From assembly GCA_002633005.1 (NCBI GenBank), contig NMRA01000191.1:270077-334076 (forward strand): DNA of 64,000 bases, in the 5' to 3' direction. The notes under the pieces were generated by a model. The model was not told where the DNA came from, made no database searches, and saw only the letters and a program-made list of their open reading frames with translations. The translations under genes were made by a program, and so were the position numbers. Below are positions 12,501 to 27,500 of this stretch, piece by piece. How positions within the stretch are numbered: position 1 is the stretch's first letter; the number at the start of each line of letters is the position of its first letter. The stretch comes from Phoronis australis (taxonomy: Eukaryota; Phoronida; Phoronidae).

Positions 12501-15500
12501 AACACATTACTTTTGACAAAAAACGTAAATGACTTATCATTTTAGAAATCAAAGGTAGATGAAAATGCACACAGCATTAAACAAATAAATCAAATGTAAA
12601 ACATGCCTCTAATAAATGTTATGTTCAGTGAAAATAATCATTTAAGTAATCCTGTTAACTCATAACAGACAGCAATTAAAGTAGATGCCTAAAAAATCTT
12701 ATTTGAACACTGACAGACAATTAGAATTTCTTTGAATACTCGTTGGGTCTTGATAACAGCAATTAACTTAAGCATAGACCTCAAGCATGGAAGTCTGTTA
12801 AAAGGAAAGCAGGGTCCTTTGAGGGACAGCGTGTGCGGTTGATTTGGTTAGTGTGCCGTGATTAGTCTGGCGACAGACTGACTATCAATGGACACACTTG
12901 AAGTCTCGTGTCAACAGTTTTCGCTGAACAAGAATCGATGGAGACTCTTAACGAAGCCATTTGTACTAGAGCACAGACTACACAAAAAAGGTATGGTTAG
13001 ACTGAGCAAACACAGACAGAACGGACACCAAAAATGGGAGTATGGCCATATATTATGTGCACATTCTCAGTACGAATGAATCTACACTGTGACGAGAAAA
13101 ACCTGTCTCCATGAAAAGAGTTAACAGATCAGATTTGGTTCAAACAGAGCCTGCACTGAAACGATACTTTTCTAAAATGACAGGACAAATGGAATTACAG
13201 AATCAGTCTTCTGCTTGGCAGACAGGACATATAATAAACTAAATGCTTAAAGCAGATTTATCTATCACTGAGATTGAAAAATCACATCACCACCTGCGTA
13301 AGGGAAACTGTTGATTATAGCCCCTGTTCCCATGACATCACAGTATAACGCAGCTGGAAATCTACACAAGTTTTTCAAGATCCCATGTGTGTTTTCTCTT
13401 TGTACTTGTGGACCTGAAGTCTTTTAGGAAGATGCAGTTATAACCGTAACTGGGGCAGAAATCGATAGACCACACGGGACACAAGCCAAGAATACAACTA
13501 TTGCCTTCTGGTTAACCAGGGTTCAAAGGTTAAATTCATTCTGAACCCATCAAAACATCTTCAGGGTACGACTTGGGACACGCCTCAAATACGACACCGT
13601 CCGCGAGGTTCTAGCTCAAACTATACAACATTCAGTTGGTTCCTCCTTGTTTTTGTTTTCGAAATCGGACTCAGAATTTCCTTGGTATGACAGAGACCGA
13701 AGCTTTTGCTCCTAATATCAAATGCTTTTCATAAGGTGAAAGTGTATCCCCTGCACCACTCTCAGCAGCAACTTGCCCAATGTGACCACATGTCATTGCT
13801 ACGTAAAATTCTTCATTACCTTTGAATTTTTTTAAAACGGCATTTCCTATTCACCTGTGATCCACACACGAAAACCATGGAATAGGTTGATCAACAAACT
13901 TTTCCCTGTCAAAATAATAAGTGCAATCCCAAATTCACCAGCTAGTACAAGTGTGACAATGGTTCCACCCATATATACCGTAAACGTTCGGGTTAACGCC
14001 CTGGGCGGTTAAATTGGCAAACCCAAAAAATCGGGGGTGGGCGGTTAACCAGACATGGGCGCTTAAACGTGAAACTTCAAAAAATCCAGGGTGGGCGGTT
14101 AACCGAACATGGGCGCTTATTACGACAGACAAGCACCCTGGGCGGTTAATCTTACCTCGTGATCTAAGTACCCACACCACACACGTAGTCGTAGGCCTAC
14201 TCGGAACGCGTAGCACTTTTCAAAGAGCGTTATCGTTACGTCGCCACATGACGGGAAAAATGTCATAACAGCAGATGATCCTAACAAAGGTTATCATGCC
14301 CTCAGATTAGTTATTCACTATTAAATTTACAGAATTGCTGAGTAATAGCCCCGTGCCGTCCTGCGGTCTTGTTATTTAGCCCTGTAGTGTAGAGCGCAGA
14401 CGACCAGTGACCACGCAGCCTCTACTTGGATTGCAACTATTTCATCTTGCTAAAGTGCGCGCGTGCAAGCTTCACGTGTTGCAGAGGTCACAGCAGACAT
14501 CAGATTTATGGTTACAGTCTCGTACTAGCTGCCAAGTTCATAGTCAGAGAGCAGTTTTAAAATTGGTTGTAATAAAAGTTTGAAAACCTTAATTCAGATG
14601 TTTTTTTTGTTTGGGATGTTTATAGTCAACACTCCGTGACTCAATGACATTTTCAGCGTATGGTTCTGTGGCTTGCTGTTTTATCTCGACTGCCCGGCAT
14701 TGCTCACTTGCCGTTGCGCCAAACATGCTCGGCAAAGAAGTAGGCCCAAGACAAGAATCGGGGTTAAGCGGCCGTGTGCCACTCGTCAATCAAGAATAAA
14801 ATTTCGAGCCACGGCATAAATATGTGATAAAACGCTACAAAACAGCGATGTTTCAATTCATAAACGATCACCTTACCAAACTTCGTGGTGGAAAAACATT
14901 TATTTTTCATGCAAGATGTCCAGATTATCCTATTTATATCACTTGCAATATCGCACTGCGGCACTGTTCGGTCCCGTTGTTAGCGCGCAATGTCTCAGTC
15001 GGCTGACAATCGTGACTTGGAAATGCCGTCAAGTAATATAACGGCCTCTTTCAATATGCATCTCGTTTTTTATGGCCAAAGATAGCGGCGGGATTCAGCA
15101 CGCGCGTAGGGCCTACGTGCGAGTCACCTGTCAATCACATGTTGGTGTCAAGGTAACATGCACTCCAAAGTGTGGGAACTTGCGCGCGTGCACCACTACA
15201 AAGTCACACATCAAAAGAGAATAGCGACAGTCCTAAGTAACAGAAACGGGCGTGACTATATACTTTTAACCATTGTCTCATTTCTCTGGCCTGATTTTTT
15301 CGAATATATGTTTTATCAAGTGCACTGCAGACGAAAACTCAGCGCGGCAGACAAAGTCGCTGAAAGCGGAGGTTTTGACGCCGGCGGCGTTCTTAAACTT
15401 TGCAAACATGGGAAGAAAATAAAGTGACAAAAACGTTCAAGTATTATATTTTGAAGTGAGTCCATGACCCAAGACAATAACTCGTTACTTGTATAATTGC

Positions 15501-18500
15501 AATTCACATTGCTAAACCACCGTCTCGGAGGCCCGGCGTCGTTGCGCTCATTGTGATCATCGATCTTTTTCTAAAAGTCGGGGAATCGCGCGTTTCCTTA
15601 GCACTGGGCGCTAAATCTTCATTCTTTAAAAGTCGGGGATGGGCGCTTAACCGAGAGGTGGGCGCTTAACTGGAAATCTTCAAAAATCGCAGGGGGGCGC
15701 TTAACCGAGCAGTGGGCGGTTAAATCGAAAATCCACCTAAAGTAGGGGGTGGGCGGTTAACTGAGCATGGGCGTTAACCCGAACGTTTACGGTAAATACA
15801 TGCACTCATGACTGTCACAAGGAAACTTTAGGGCTACTGAAGATGAACAGTTACGCATCTCGAATGCTCATAGCTCACATGTGTGTCAAAATGAACAGAG
15901 ATGGTTTTGCCTCATTAAATGAATGTCTTAGTTGTTAGAGTTTCTTTCACCTGGTGACCACAAATCCTCATAGCAGGTAGGAAAGGTGAGCTAAATGATT
16001 AGCTGATTATCATCGGCAGCCATAGAGAATTAATTATTGCCTTGGCTGATAACACTGGCTCACTGTGACCATGTGCACTGTTTAGTTCACAACAAAGGTG
16101 ACTTACAGGTCAGAGAGAACTTTGCATGGTTGTGTACTGATAGCAAATGAAATTACTAAGGTAAATTTCATTTGAGGCAGACAGTTGGGGTTATAACTGT
16201 CCGTCTGCAGTGACCCTTAGCATGATAAATTCTGGTTTTGATTTTTTTTGGTCCAGCGGATTTTAATTCAAGAATAAAAAATATGTCCTGAATTTTTTCC
16301 GTTTTGGCTTTCCAAAACCATAGCTCGGAAAGGAGAGACAATTGCTTTGTGCAGTGTGACAACCGAGGCAGAACAGTCTCGACAGCAGTGGACAAAAATA
16401 AAGAAAAATACATTAAGCACAAGATGACACCATCATGGGGTCAACGTTTACCGATGTTAAGGACTGCAACTGAGTAATGGCAACCTATGAATCACCGGAA
16501 ACTTAAGTACCAGTGACGTACCGATTTACCTTTTCCACAGACAACAGAATTCATATTGTCAAAAACAATGACAGTAATTGCAACACGTCACAAGGTTACC
16601 ATTGGTTTCATGACAGTTTACAAGCACAGATGTAATTTGTTCTACCTTGACATTGATAAACAACAAAAACAATGAAACACAATCTCACTCCGGTGCTTCT
16701 GCGCAAACAATGTATTCTGAAAAAACTAAGATTTTAATTTCAAAAGCCATCAATGCATCTAATCTTCTTGTTTTCTGGCCATTTTATGATTTCTACATGA
16801 TTTTGGTTGTCACGTAATAGTGCTTTGGGAAGAAATGGGATGAAATTAGCAACTGTTGCTGAAATTATTCATTGCAAGAAACGGAACAAATTGGTAGCCT
16901 TTAACAGCAACAAAGATTTTTTTCCAAACAGCAATAACAGAATATGCCATCAGAACTTTAATGATGAAAGTTCTTGAGACCAATCTGCTAGAATACAAAA
17001 GATGAACACATCTTACCGATCTATTACATTTTCTGATTTTCAGCACTACACCAAAGGTCTGATTTTTAGCACAATTACCTATACAACGTATACAAAAAAA
17101 CCAGAACAGCACAAGAATCTCCACGGACTACTAGTCAATTACCACTGATAGACAGATAAGTATTATTTATTAAGCTTCCAATTACCAGCACTAATAGTCT
17201 TAGCTTAGCACGACAGCAAGGCAATCATTTTAGTGCACTTTAAGTGGCCTTTCCACATCACTAAGGTTCAATGACGAACACGTGAAAACGTAGCAGAACA
17301 GTGAGAGATCACCACCTAACCTATACAAGACCTGCGCACGTCTGATGCACCGCAAATGACATCAGACCACCTGCACTGTTTTTTTTTTATACAAGACCTT
17401 TCGCACCAATGCTGATGCTTTCTGTTAGAGTAAAAGATTTGAAGTTTAACTCGCAGTTTAAAGTTGAAATATGGTATATTTAAAATATAATGCCCAAGAG
17501 GCAATGCTATTGAACTGCTACAATTGCTAGGACGATTACAACAACTCTAATTCGATTGATAGAAGGTAATGAATCAGTAGTCATTTGTAATTTTTGATTA
17601 CTGATGATGTTGCAAAGGATCTGCGTACAAAATCAGCAGGAAAAAAATCATCTGTCCCCAGTATTTTCTGTATTACGAATTTGCCTAACAACCAACTAAG
17701 AAACTTGAGAGTACTTCAGAAAAATACAGAGTCTCAGAGAAAGCAATTTTCTAATTACGGAGATATCGTAATGTGGCTGGGTAATAATGATCACTCTTCC
17801 TGCGGTAAATTGCAGTGTCTTCCAATTACGGTGAGTGGCACAGAAAAAATTACTACCTTTGACAGTGGAAGGCAATTACGTATGAAATGTCTGACGCTAG
17901 AACATACTTAGCTTTCGGGTGATAATCATGCGTCAAAAATCACTTTGTATGATATTTGCAATAGAAAACTAGGATGCATGTTCAACAACAGATAACAAGA
18001 GACATATGTTGAAATATTTCTGTCGCTTTAAAACACAATCACACCTGTAACACAATGAGTGTGGATAACACTTTTTCACTAGAATCACCTTTCTGACAAC
18101 TCCTTTACCAAAACATATTGTCTGCGATGTCTACAAAAATACGTAATTATGGACTAAGACGTTCCTCCCATACATTCATCACACAAGACATTTAGTTGAC
18201 AATGAAGCTGAAAGGATGCAAAAGCTTTAGTCATCTTCAAAACAATTTGAAGCTGCAGGGGTCTGAAGAACTAATTAAACGACCAAGACACTGGAGCCGA
18301 GAACAAACTAGCCACTCAAACAATGCCTAGGGAGTAAAATAAGCTTTATCGAAGGAACTCAGGTATGGATGCACCTGTAATTAAAAATTTCCGCCAAGTC
18401 CACACTAACCTCTACCATACACCAGGATGCCTTCTCTTTCCACAAGTATGATACTTTGTCGCATCTCCTTCTTTGATTTTGTTGTAACTTTTTTGTTATT

Positions 18501-21500
18501 TTTTGTTAGTTTATACCATGCAGAATGTAATTCTTGTATGATAACATGAAACTTACACACAACACGTGTCTCGCCAAGTCTGAAGCCAATTGTTTTTGGT
18601 TGAACATAAAGTGGCGCAGCAGTGGTCACTTTGCTCTTTACAGAATCATAGCTCAAGACATCACTTGATGAATCTTTTTGAAATTGTTTTTGACAATTAT
18701 TCCTCACTTTTTTGTGTACTGAACCCCTGTGTACACTGCAGCTTTCCTCAGACTGGCATGCACTTTACGAACATCCGAGTATTTAGTCAACACCAAGAGA
18801 TCTAATGTTCTTGGTAGAAATCAGAACCAAAGTGGCATTATGACGGCCATTTTTATGATTTCTCACTTTACAGAGAAATAGCTCATGCAGATGCTTTCGA
18901 CTGATCTTTCCAATAGATATTGTTGAAAGCTGCAAGTGTCACTCATTTCTCGCTAAAACTCCGCAAATTACTCAAGATTTTGATGATCAGATGTAGGTGG
19001 TTGACCTTTGACGATGGCAGGGAAATACCAATGTGGAGACTCACTAATCAAAATTTTATGTTTTAACAAGTATCAATAGTTGGTATTGTCACTACTTTAT
19101 TTCTGTTGACTTTATTACAAATTTCTGCATAAAACTTTCTGTGGTGAACTCTTATTGATTCGAAATATGCTTAATTAAATGTTTATGGATTGATTGTGAA
19201 TGTAGCGCGGTTGACAAGGTACGGTGGGTCTGTTATGTATAACCTACATGCCATGAACTCGAACCCTGGTGATGGCACCTGTTTTCTTGTGATAATCACA
19301 TTTCTTCGTCTTCTGTTAGCTATTCCTTGATGTTTCAGTAGACGTTACTTTCAAAAGTGAAATTAGAACAAATCAACGTGTACTTGAGTTTTGCGAACAA
19401 AATGGTCCTCAATTGTGATCAGCGATGCATTCTCTCCAATCCATCTTTCTGATTCATCAATTTTTTTCAGTTATCGTTCAACTTCACCAATGTCGCTCTC
19501 TTGAGTGCTTTCATTTCACTTTACATCTGACACAAGTGGTACACAAGTGGCGTTAAAAAAACTTACGAAACAACGTCAATGTGTGCTTTGCGTGGATTGC
19601 ACTTATCTACACTAAAATATCTGGGTGCCTTGCAATAAACAGTAACACAATACACATGTTAATTGGGAAATGGGTCTCATTGAGGATGTTAATACTGTGA
19701 TTACCTGACAGTAGATACTTGTCAGCCTATGACAGTTTCCTAATGAAATCCACCATTGTAATATGATCTGGGAACGTACTACAAGCAACTTAATTTCACC
19801 AATTTTCTCATTTTTCGACATCTTCTCGCGTTGTTGCGAATGCCTAGAAGTTCGACTTCACAATTATGTCACACGAAATTTGAAAATAGTACAGTATTAA
19901 TATTGCAATATATCTGACAGGAAAAAATACAGGAATAAAATTTCAGCGGGTCAGCCATATTGTGTCCTAAATTGGTGAGATTTTACCGTAGAATGACAAT
20001 TACTTTGAACAAGTGCGCAATGTACACGTTCTCAAAACAAAGATTGGTTTGGTACGAAACACGCCATTGTACTGTAATCTGAGCGTGTTTGATCAGCAAC
20101 TTTTGAATTCACGATTGTATTGTACAACGACGACGCAAAGTATGCACTCATATAAATGAGTGCAGTGCACACATCCTCAAAAGAACACATCAGCGTTCTA
20201 TAAAAACAATAAAGTACCATTGCAATGAATGTACCGGTATACTAGTATTCACATAACTGATGAAAACAACGTAATTGTATTCCTTTTGATATGGTATATT
20301 TTGCTCATAATACAATGGTACCCTACATACTGTTCTGGCACAAGTGCTCCTCTGAACCAGCTGTGAAACAATTTTTTAACACACCAATGTTGACCTGTTG
20401 CCAAGGAGTACTACACTTATTTCCAATGGGTGTGGTGCTGGGAAATCATCAGGACATCCACCATTCTAGATAAGTAGCAAATGAATACTCCACGTTTTTA
20501 AAAATGCACATTTAAAGAGAAAGAAAAGGTCACCCTTTCAAAGAGGTTTTCCCCAAAACAATTCTTTTGTAAGGGTTTCAAACCATAAATGCTTCGGAGG
20601 GAATTAAACCTGAATAAGCCCTCCTTTGGATTGTGGTCTTTTCAATAAAACAAACCTCCATAAAACACGTTTTCCGGCAAGCTCTGATGCAAAATGAGTC
20701 CTTTACGTTTCACAGACTTCTAACCCTTTTATATGGAATTTAATTTGAAAAGGTTCTCATTCTTGAGAATGGGGCCCTGAAAAGCCATCCATCTGAGCCA
20801 CTCATTCCCAACATGCCTCCTATGTAAGTACCCCTCAAATTTGTTATTTGCTATCCTAGCCAGTGCCAAACATTGTCCTCTGGTGCAAATGCGGAAACCA
20901 GTCCGAACGTCAACCAATATATCAGAGCAGAAGTGGTTCTCTACTGTACTTGCATAACTACAAATGGAAACAAACGTAGTCATTTTTTGTGTAATGACGC
21001 GTGTTCAAAGTACCTTGATATCTAACACTTTTTACCTTGACGTCAATTCTGAAAAAAAAACGCAATTACGGAGAATGACAAAACATTAACTGATCCATCT
21101 CACTAGTTTCATGTCAAGGTTGTCCTTAGTACGGACTTCCTGATACACGTCTGCTCTGCATGGCGTAAGTATTTACTGGAAAATAATTTTCAGAAAAAGC
21201 ACAGACTACTTTCAACCATTGTTTCCTGTACCAGGCTAAAAAATGTAATGTCCTTGTTAGGAGACAAGCCGATCTTAGATATTAAAGCGGTTCTATTGAT
21301 TCGGGATTATATGCACTGTCAAGCAGATGAAATGTTATCAAGAATTAAGAATTACCAGTTAAGTAGAGAACCCGGAACTTCCCAACAATTCTCTGTCTAC
21401 AGTTACCACAAGAAAGTTTTCTTAAGAGCAACTGACACCTTTTACATCAGTGCGCAATCACGTTAAAACAATACAAAGCAAGACTATGTGGATGACTTAG

Positions 21501-24500
21501 GTAGAAACTGCAATGATTGGTTAGTGATAAAATGTCCATTGACTGCACAGGGCTTTCCAATAAGGATAACATGCACACAGCTACGATTTCTTCCAAATTT
21601 ATTGTTAACAGCATGAACCGATATTGCAGAGATGCCTACTTCGCGATGCTTTGTTTGTTCTTACCGGTAATCAGAGAACTGCTATATATAAAGAAGAAAG
21701 AGTGAGGATGTTTTTCACGTCACCTGCTTGTTTATTGTTTCATTGGAATAATTTCATGACTTTGGACCCACAAAAAACCCAAGCTCAACCCACTTTAAAC
21801 AGATAGTCAGGAATTTGTATCACTATAATATAACAAAAACCAAATAGTCACAGCAACAGGGTCTCAACAACCACTGGGCATAACTAACTGAAGACAGGGT
21901 CCCTTTGATGTTATCTGAATAGAGTGAAACCAAAAAGCAGTTCAAGCCAGGCATAAGGTAAGACTTGACTTCCTGAATGCGTGCACAGATTTACACCGAA
22001 GGACCACCATTACAGCATTGGTACATAATGAGTTTCTTCAGTTTTACTAGGGTTGAAAGAAAAACTAGCATCCCATTCACAAACTGGCAAAACAACTAAC
22101 GTTTTCGTTAGCAATTTCGTCATCGGCAAAGACTAGTAGTTAGCTAGTGGTCTAAGTTACCCAGAAACTGCTGGCGTCTTCATTAGCACTTTTGTTGCCA
22201 GACCGCTGACTTCAAAAGACGCAGATGCACAGGGGACAAGAGGCCTTTATTTATCATTGCGTTGATCAATTTATCCCAGAGAACGAACACGTTTTGACAT
22301 CTATTTCCACTTCTAAAGCGATTCAGGTGGTGAAAAGGACTCCAGAGGACAGATCGTCTGTCTAGCTAAGACACTAGCATTTAACCACTCTTGAAAACCT
22401 TAAGTGTGGCAGCAGCAGATGCTCACGGTTAGTCTCAGTGCTCGGTGTTGCTGCTTAAATCCCACAGGACTAATCACTGATCAATGCACAAAACTCCAGC
22501 CAGTGTTAGACAGTTATCAAATACCACACCTTTCCCAAGCAAGCCATCTCTACATAAAACTCCCTTTAAAAGGGTAAGCGGTGACATATTCATGTATGAA
22601 TCCACATTATGACAAAGATGTTAGATCTATCTGAACTAACAATACATATGAAGATCAATCGTATGTACCATACAGTCGACACCTTTCAGCGCCACTTTTG
22701 AGAACGTATGACAAGATACAATTTTCAGATGTTCCCGGTGAACAGTAGACTGGATTGGGCAATGTTTTTTACCCCATTTAGCACAGAGGTGTGAAAATCA
22801 CCAACATTTGGCAAACACAGTTGTCTATAAACAAAATTGAATTGTCCATTTCCGCACAATTTTGTTGCAGTAATTGTGTTTAAATTTGTCATTTTTAATA
22901 CTCTGCAATGTTTAAAATCGCCAATTGGTAAAATGACCTCAAAACAAATGCCCAATCCCACCTACTGTCACTGAGAACATCTGAAACTGGATAACAGAAA
23001 CTTACAGGAGTTTGAAAAGACATGTCCTCAGAGGTGTCACTGAAGAATGCCTACAGTGCCCAGACTAATGCAGACACAAATAACTGGGAAGCCTGTTGCC
23101 TGTCTGAAATTTCAATAACCAAGTTCCAAAAAGATATGATCAGCAATATTTCCAGAAAAGTTTTGCTAAATCAAGATTGAGAGACCTCTGTTTTTCTTTA
23201 TTAAAACACTGTTCATTTTATCCTGCGCCACTCACAAGCTAATTAGAATAACAATTACGGTAAGTGTACAGTCAAATATTGTAAGCCACCAGGGCCCTGG
23301 CCCGTCTCTTTATTCAATAATCCACCACACAACTAGCAATTTGCATTGTACGAACAGAATCAATACAAAAACAAGGCAAATAAATAATCATCAACATCAT
23401 GATTACATATGGTGTCCAAATGCGAAAACGAAATCTCAGTTACTACTTCAAACAAAGTTGGTAACTGCATGTGCCTGTAACTGCAATAGTCCACACCCAG
23501 CCAGTCCTGATGAAGGGGGTTCATTATACCTGTTATAACTGCCAGACAAACCGCATAAAGAGAAGCGCATGCCCTTGTGAAGATATTGAATTTGCAGCCA
23601 ATAAGTTATGCATCAGAATGTGATTAGCTATTATCACAGCAGTTATACTCAGAGGCATATTCCCATCGGAACACTGCGCCATCAAGACTAGAAGACCTCA
23701 ATCAAGGCTACAGTTTTGTGCCTATACAATGATTATGTGTAGCCATAGATGTATGGGAAGTTAACGTTGTTATTGTTATTATCAAGTTACCTTTATAACA
23801 CGTCACAGGTACTACAGATTCATACCTATATATACTTTGATTGCTTTTCGAGTACTGCTGCTCATCAGCTAATTACTTGTGAAATGAAATCTCTCCAAGT
23901 AGGTTAATTTGTCACATTTATTTCTTTGTTTGCATGCTGCAGATTGCAATTCTTATCAGATCAACGTGAAATTTATGCACAGCATGTGTCCTGTGAATGG
24001 CTCAAAGTCGATTGCTTTTAGTTGACATCCGATACAAGATGGTGCTGTGGCAGCCATTTTTGCATATATTCATTTGTGGAGCCATAGCTCCACTGTTTCT
24101 GGTGGGATTTTTCTTTTTTTTTGTGGATAGATGATTCCAAGAGCTATCGCAAGCATCTTATTTATTTTTCTCTAGCTCTTACCATTCTTGAGTTACGACA
24201 TTTTCTAACGACTAGTCTCCAAAATAACTGAATTTATTTTTGTGCCGTATCTTCGGCATCCCTCGACAGAACTGTCTTAAATTAGGTATGTGGATAGATC
24301 TTTTTAGGCTCTATCAGCGCAATGAAACCCATGACTTTTTGTTCTAGCGATATTCAAGATTTACTACCCAGGTGACTGTTCTTTTGTTGGCGTTATTTAT
24401 AGCTGCACTTTGCTAGAGATTGCATTTTTGTCTTATCTACATGAAAGTTACCTATCATGCTTACTTAGTCAATGGCCTGAGGACTTTTATTCCTGGGCTA

Positions 24501-27500
24501 CATTGAACCCAAGGTGGCACTGAGACGGCCATTTTTGGAATTATGTTTGTGGAGCTCTAGCTGAGCGATCCTTTGACCAAACCTTTTCAAATTTGGTATG
24601 TAAATAGATCTCATTATGGGCTATCTAATAGGTTGGTTTTGTCATCCACTTGACATTATAATTATAAGAGTTAACCCACTATTTTCTCACAAAGGAACTA
24701 AATAAAATAACAAAAACATAATTAATACAACTGTACGGGCTGGTCAACAATGCTAAAATTGATGGCCTTTTGATTTTGATATTCTTTTTACTTTCTGATA
24801 CTCTGAACATTTTCTGCCGGGATATACAAAAGTTCGACACATATTTATAGCAATATTGAATAACTTGGGTTTATATACTGCACCTCTATTCAAAAAGATG
24901 AACATTTCCCTCTTAAACTCTTTGCAACATATTAATTTTTACACTCAAACATTTATCCTTGTGACCCCTCAGATACACATGCTTCAACTGCTAAATTTTT
25001 ACAAAGATAAAATGTCAAAAAAAATGTTCTAGCCGGAATCAAACCAGGGGCCCTCAGCATTGTTTAATTAACTGCCATCCTTCAATAAGATAATGCTGCA
25101 AAACCAAATCATAACCGATATCAGTAGACTTTAATTTCCTTAAAAACAATTACAGAGAATGTACCAATAGCCCTGACATGGTGACTACTCAAATGAACAG
25201 CAATTTATGTATGCAATGAACTAAAATTAACAATGATTTATGCAAGCAGAGACAACACCTTTGTGTCCTGACACGGAACTGCAATTTCTAATCAGAAATA
25301 GTTCTTGCATGCTAACTGCCAGCAGCAATTTGTCTTAGGATAGCAGACAAACACTGAAGCTACTGCAGTAATTACCTTTAGTTCCGATGACACACTCTAA
25401 GCTCACAAGCCAATTCTCGTAGTCTCCTACCGTATTCACCCTAATAATTGCCTATGCGCTAAGAAAAATTCGTTTCATATTGTAACCTAAGGCTGGTGAA
25501 ACCCGGTCTTCGAAACCAGGTGAAATCGGAAGCTAGGATTCAACAAATTGATGTTCTGTTGATTTTCTACAAAACTGGGGTACATTGCTACCAAACTTCA
25601 TTGTTAAAGTAGATCGTTTTACACAAAATTGTGCTGAAATTCCAGGGCAAAACTCGCCGATGCATCACTGCCTCGCGATCGTTCATATGGAAAATTGAAT
25701 AAAAATACAATTTTGACTGAACAAATTACCTGAAATCCTCACTTAAGTTATCCAAATAACGTCCTCTAAGATTTTCAAGTTGTTGTGGAGGTTAACTCCA
25801 AATCTGCGCAAGATTGTAGCCCGCAATATGAGAAAAATCTCTAAATGAACCCACGTTGTTGTCACATGACGTTTATTTTGAAGGTCGTCTGCGTGTGTTA
25901 GTGAGCGAGCTCGTGCATGCTATCAGTACTCATTTGCCAGAGTAAACGCAATGAAACAATCTAGGTGTGCATATTAATTAAAGAAATTAACGTGTTTTAT
26001 TTAGCAGTTGCTGGTCTCATCTACTATTAAAACGTTTGAGATTGTCTCGAACAGGCCGAATATACTGTCATTGAGTCGCCAGGTGACTGGATGCGTGACC
26101 GTGTGACAGCTGTTTTAAGTTCCATGAGATTCGGGTGTAAGGGTGCAAAAGTTTTTTACGGTATTAGGAACTTTCGGAAATTTGTGCGGATGCTATGTTA
26201 TCCCTTGTGTCATGAATAGATCGTTCCTGAAGACTAATGTCTGCGGTAACAGGTATGTAGCACATGCTTCCTGGCCATGTGCTTTTACCACCAAGTTCTT
26301 TTTTATTCATGAGACGGTCGTCAGCTGATTGGCACGCTTCAATTCTCAGTTTTCACGTGTACTAAGAAATTTGCAATCCCACTGAGGTTAATAAAACTGG
26401 CAATTCCTCTTAAAAATAACGCAAAAGTGTACGTGAAACATTCAATCCCGTTGACAAGTACGCTGTGTCTGTCTGTAAGGCCAGACCATAGTTGTACACA
26501 TTCCTCGCGAGATCATCAAAACTTGCGTTTTTTTTAAGCACGTCGGAAATTTTAAGTGTGTTGTCACGGCTAAATACCGACACAGTGGCGGGGCTAGTGG
26601 TCTAGAAATCCCGCCCACAATGATTTCTTCAGGACTATCAGATCTTGTTGATAAATAGAAAACATTACTGTAGAAATTTAGGACTGTAGGCGAGTCATTT
26701 TTTGCATGTACACTTTCACGGGGTGAGCGCTTACTTCAGCGAAGTCTGAAAACGCGTGGGGGGGTGCTATAGGGCATGGGTGCTTATTGGGACGAAAACG
26801 GTATTTAAAGGACTTGTATTTTCCAACATGACCCAGGACTCAGCTTTTCTAAATGGCTAGATTGTAATTAAAGTGACCAGTTACATTTTCACGTGGCTTA
26901 CAGCAAAGAAACAGAAAATTCAAGCCATTATAGAAACTCAAAAATTGAAGGCTCAATTCTCATCCCACATTCATTTTCATTTAGAAGATAGATGGATCAG
27001 GGGCATTCCATTACGATAAAATTTCATCAATTCAGGACACAGTACCTGAGACAGGTATTTTATCACTATTTCTACCAATGAGAAATGGGATTAAACAGAT
27101 GCTTGTCACGTTCAGGACTATAGCTACCCTCAGACAAAATAGAAACCTAAACATGAATTTGGGTAACATTACATTTTATAAACAAGGCTCTCATGTCAAA
27201 GTACATTTTTCTGGGAACACATAAAGCCATATATGAAAAGTTTGCTAAATGACCAATTGTATACGTACATTTACCAGTACATTTACCGCATATTACTTGT
27301 TTTTCAAGACTCAAGGTCTCAAAAAAGGATCAGACTTGGCCACAAAGCCATTACAGACAAACATCTTTAGACCTCAAACAGCTGTTGAGTAGTACTATAT
27401 TTCACAATATCACATTCTTTATCTTCAGTGTTTCACTGGGTTTTACAACATTCTAGCTTGGTCCAAAAATCATTTCAACCATTCACAATATTCAGTGAAT

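Noticed and set aside
17594-17911. 105-residue plus-strand frame
   Set aside because: No domain, no splice context and no repeated or conserved motif; probably chance.
25030-25090. Box B-like sequence (GGTTTGATTCC on the minus strand)
   Set aside because: The upstream box A is poor and the spacing too short for a tRNA or an intact SINE.
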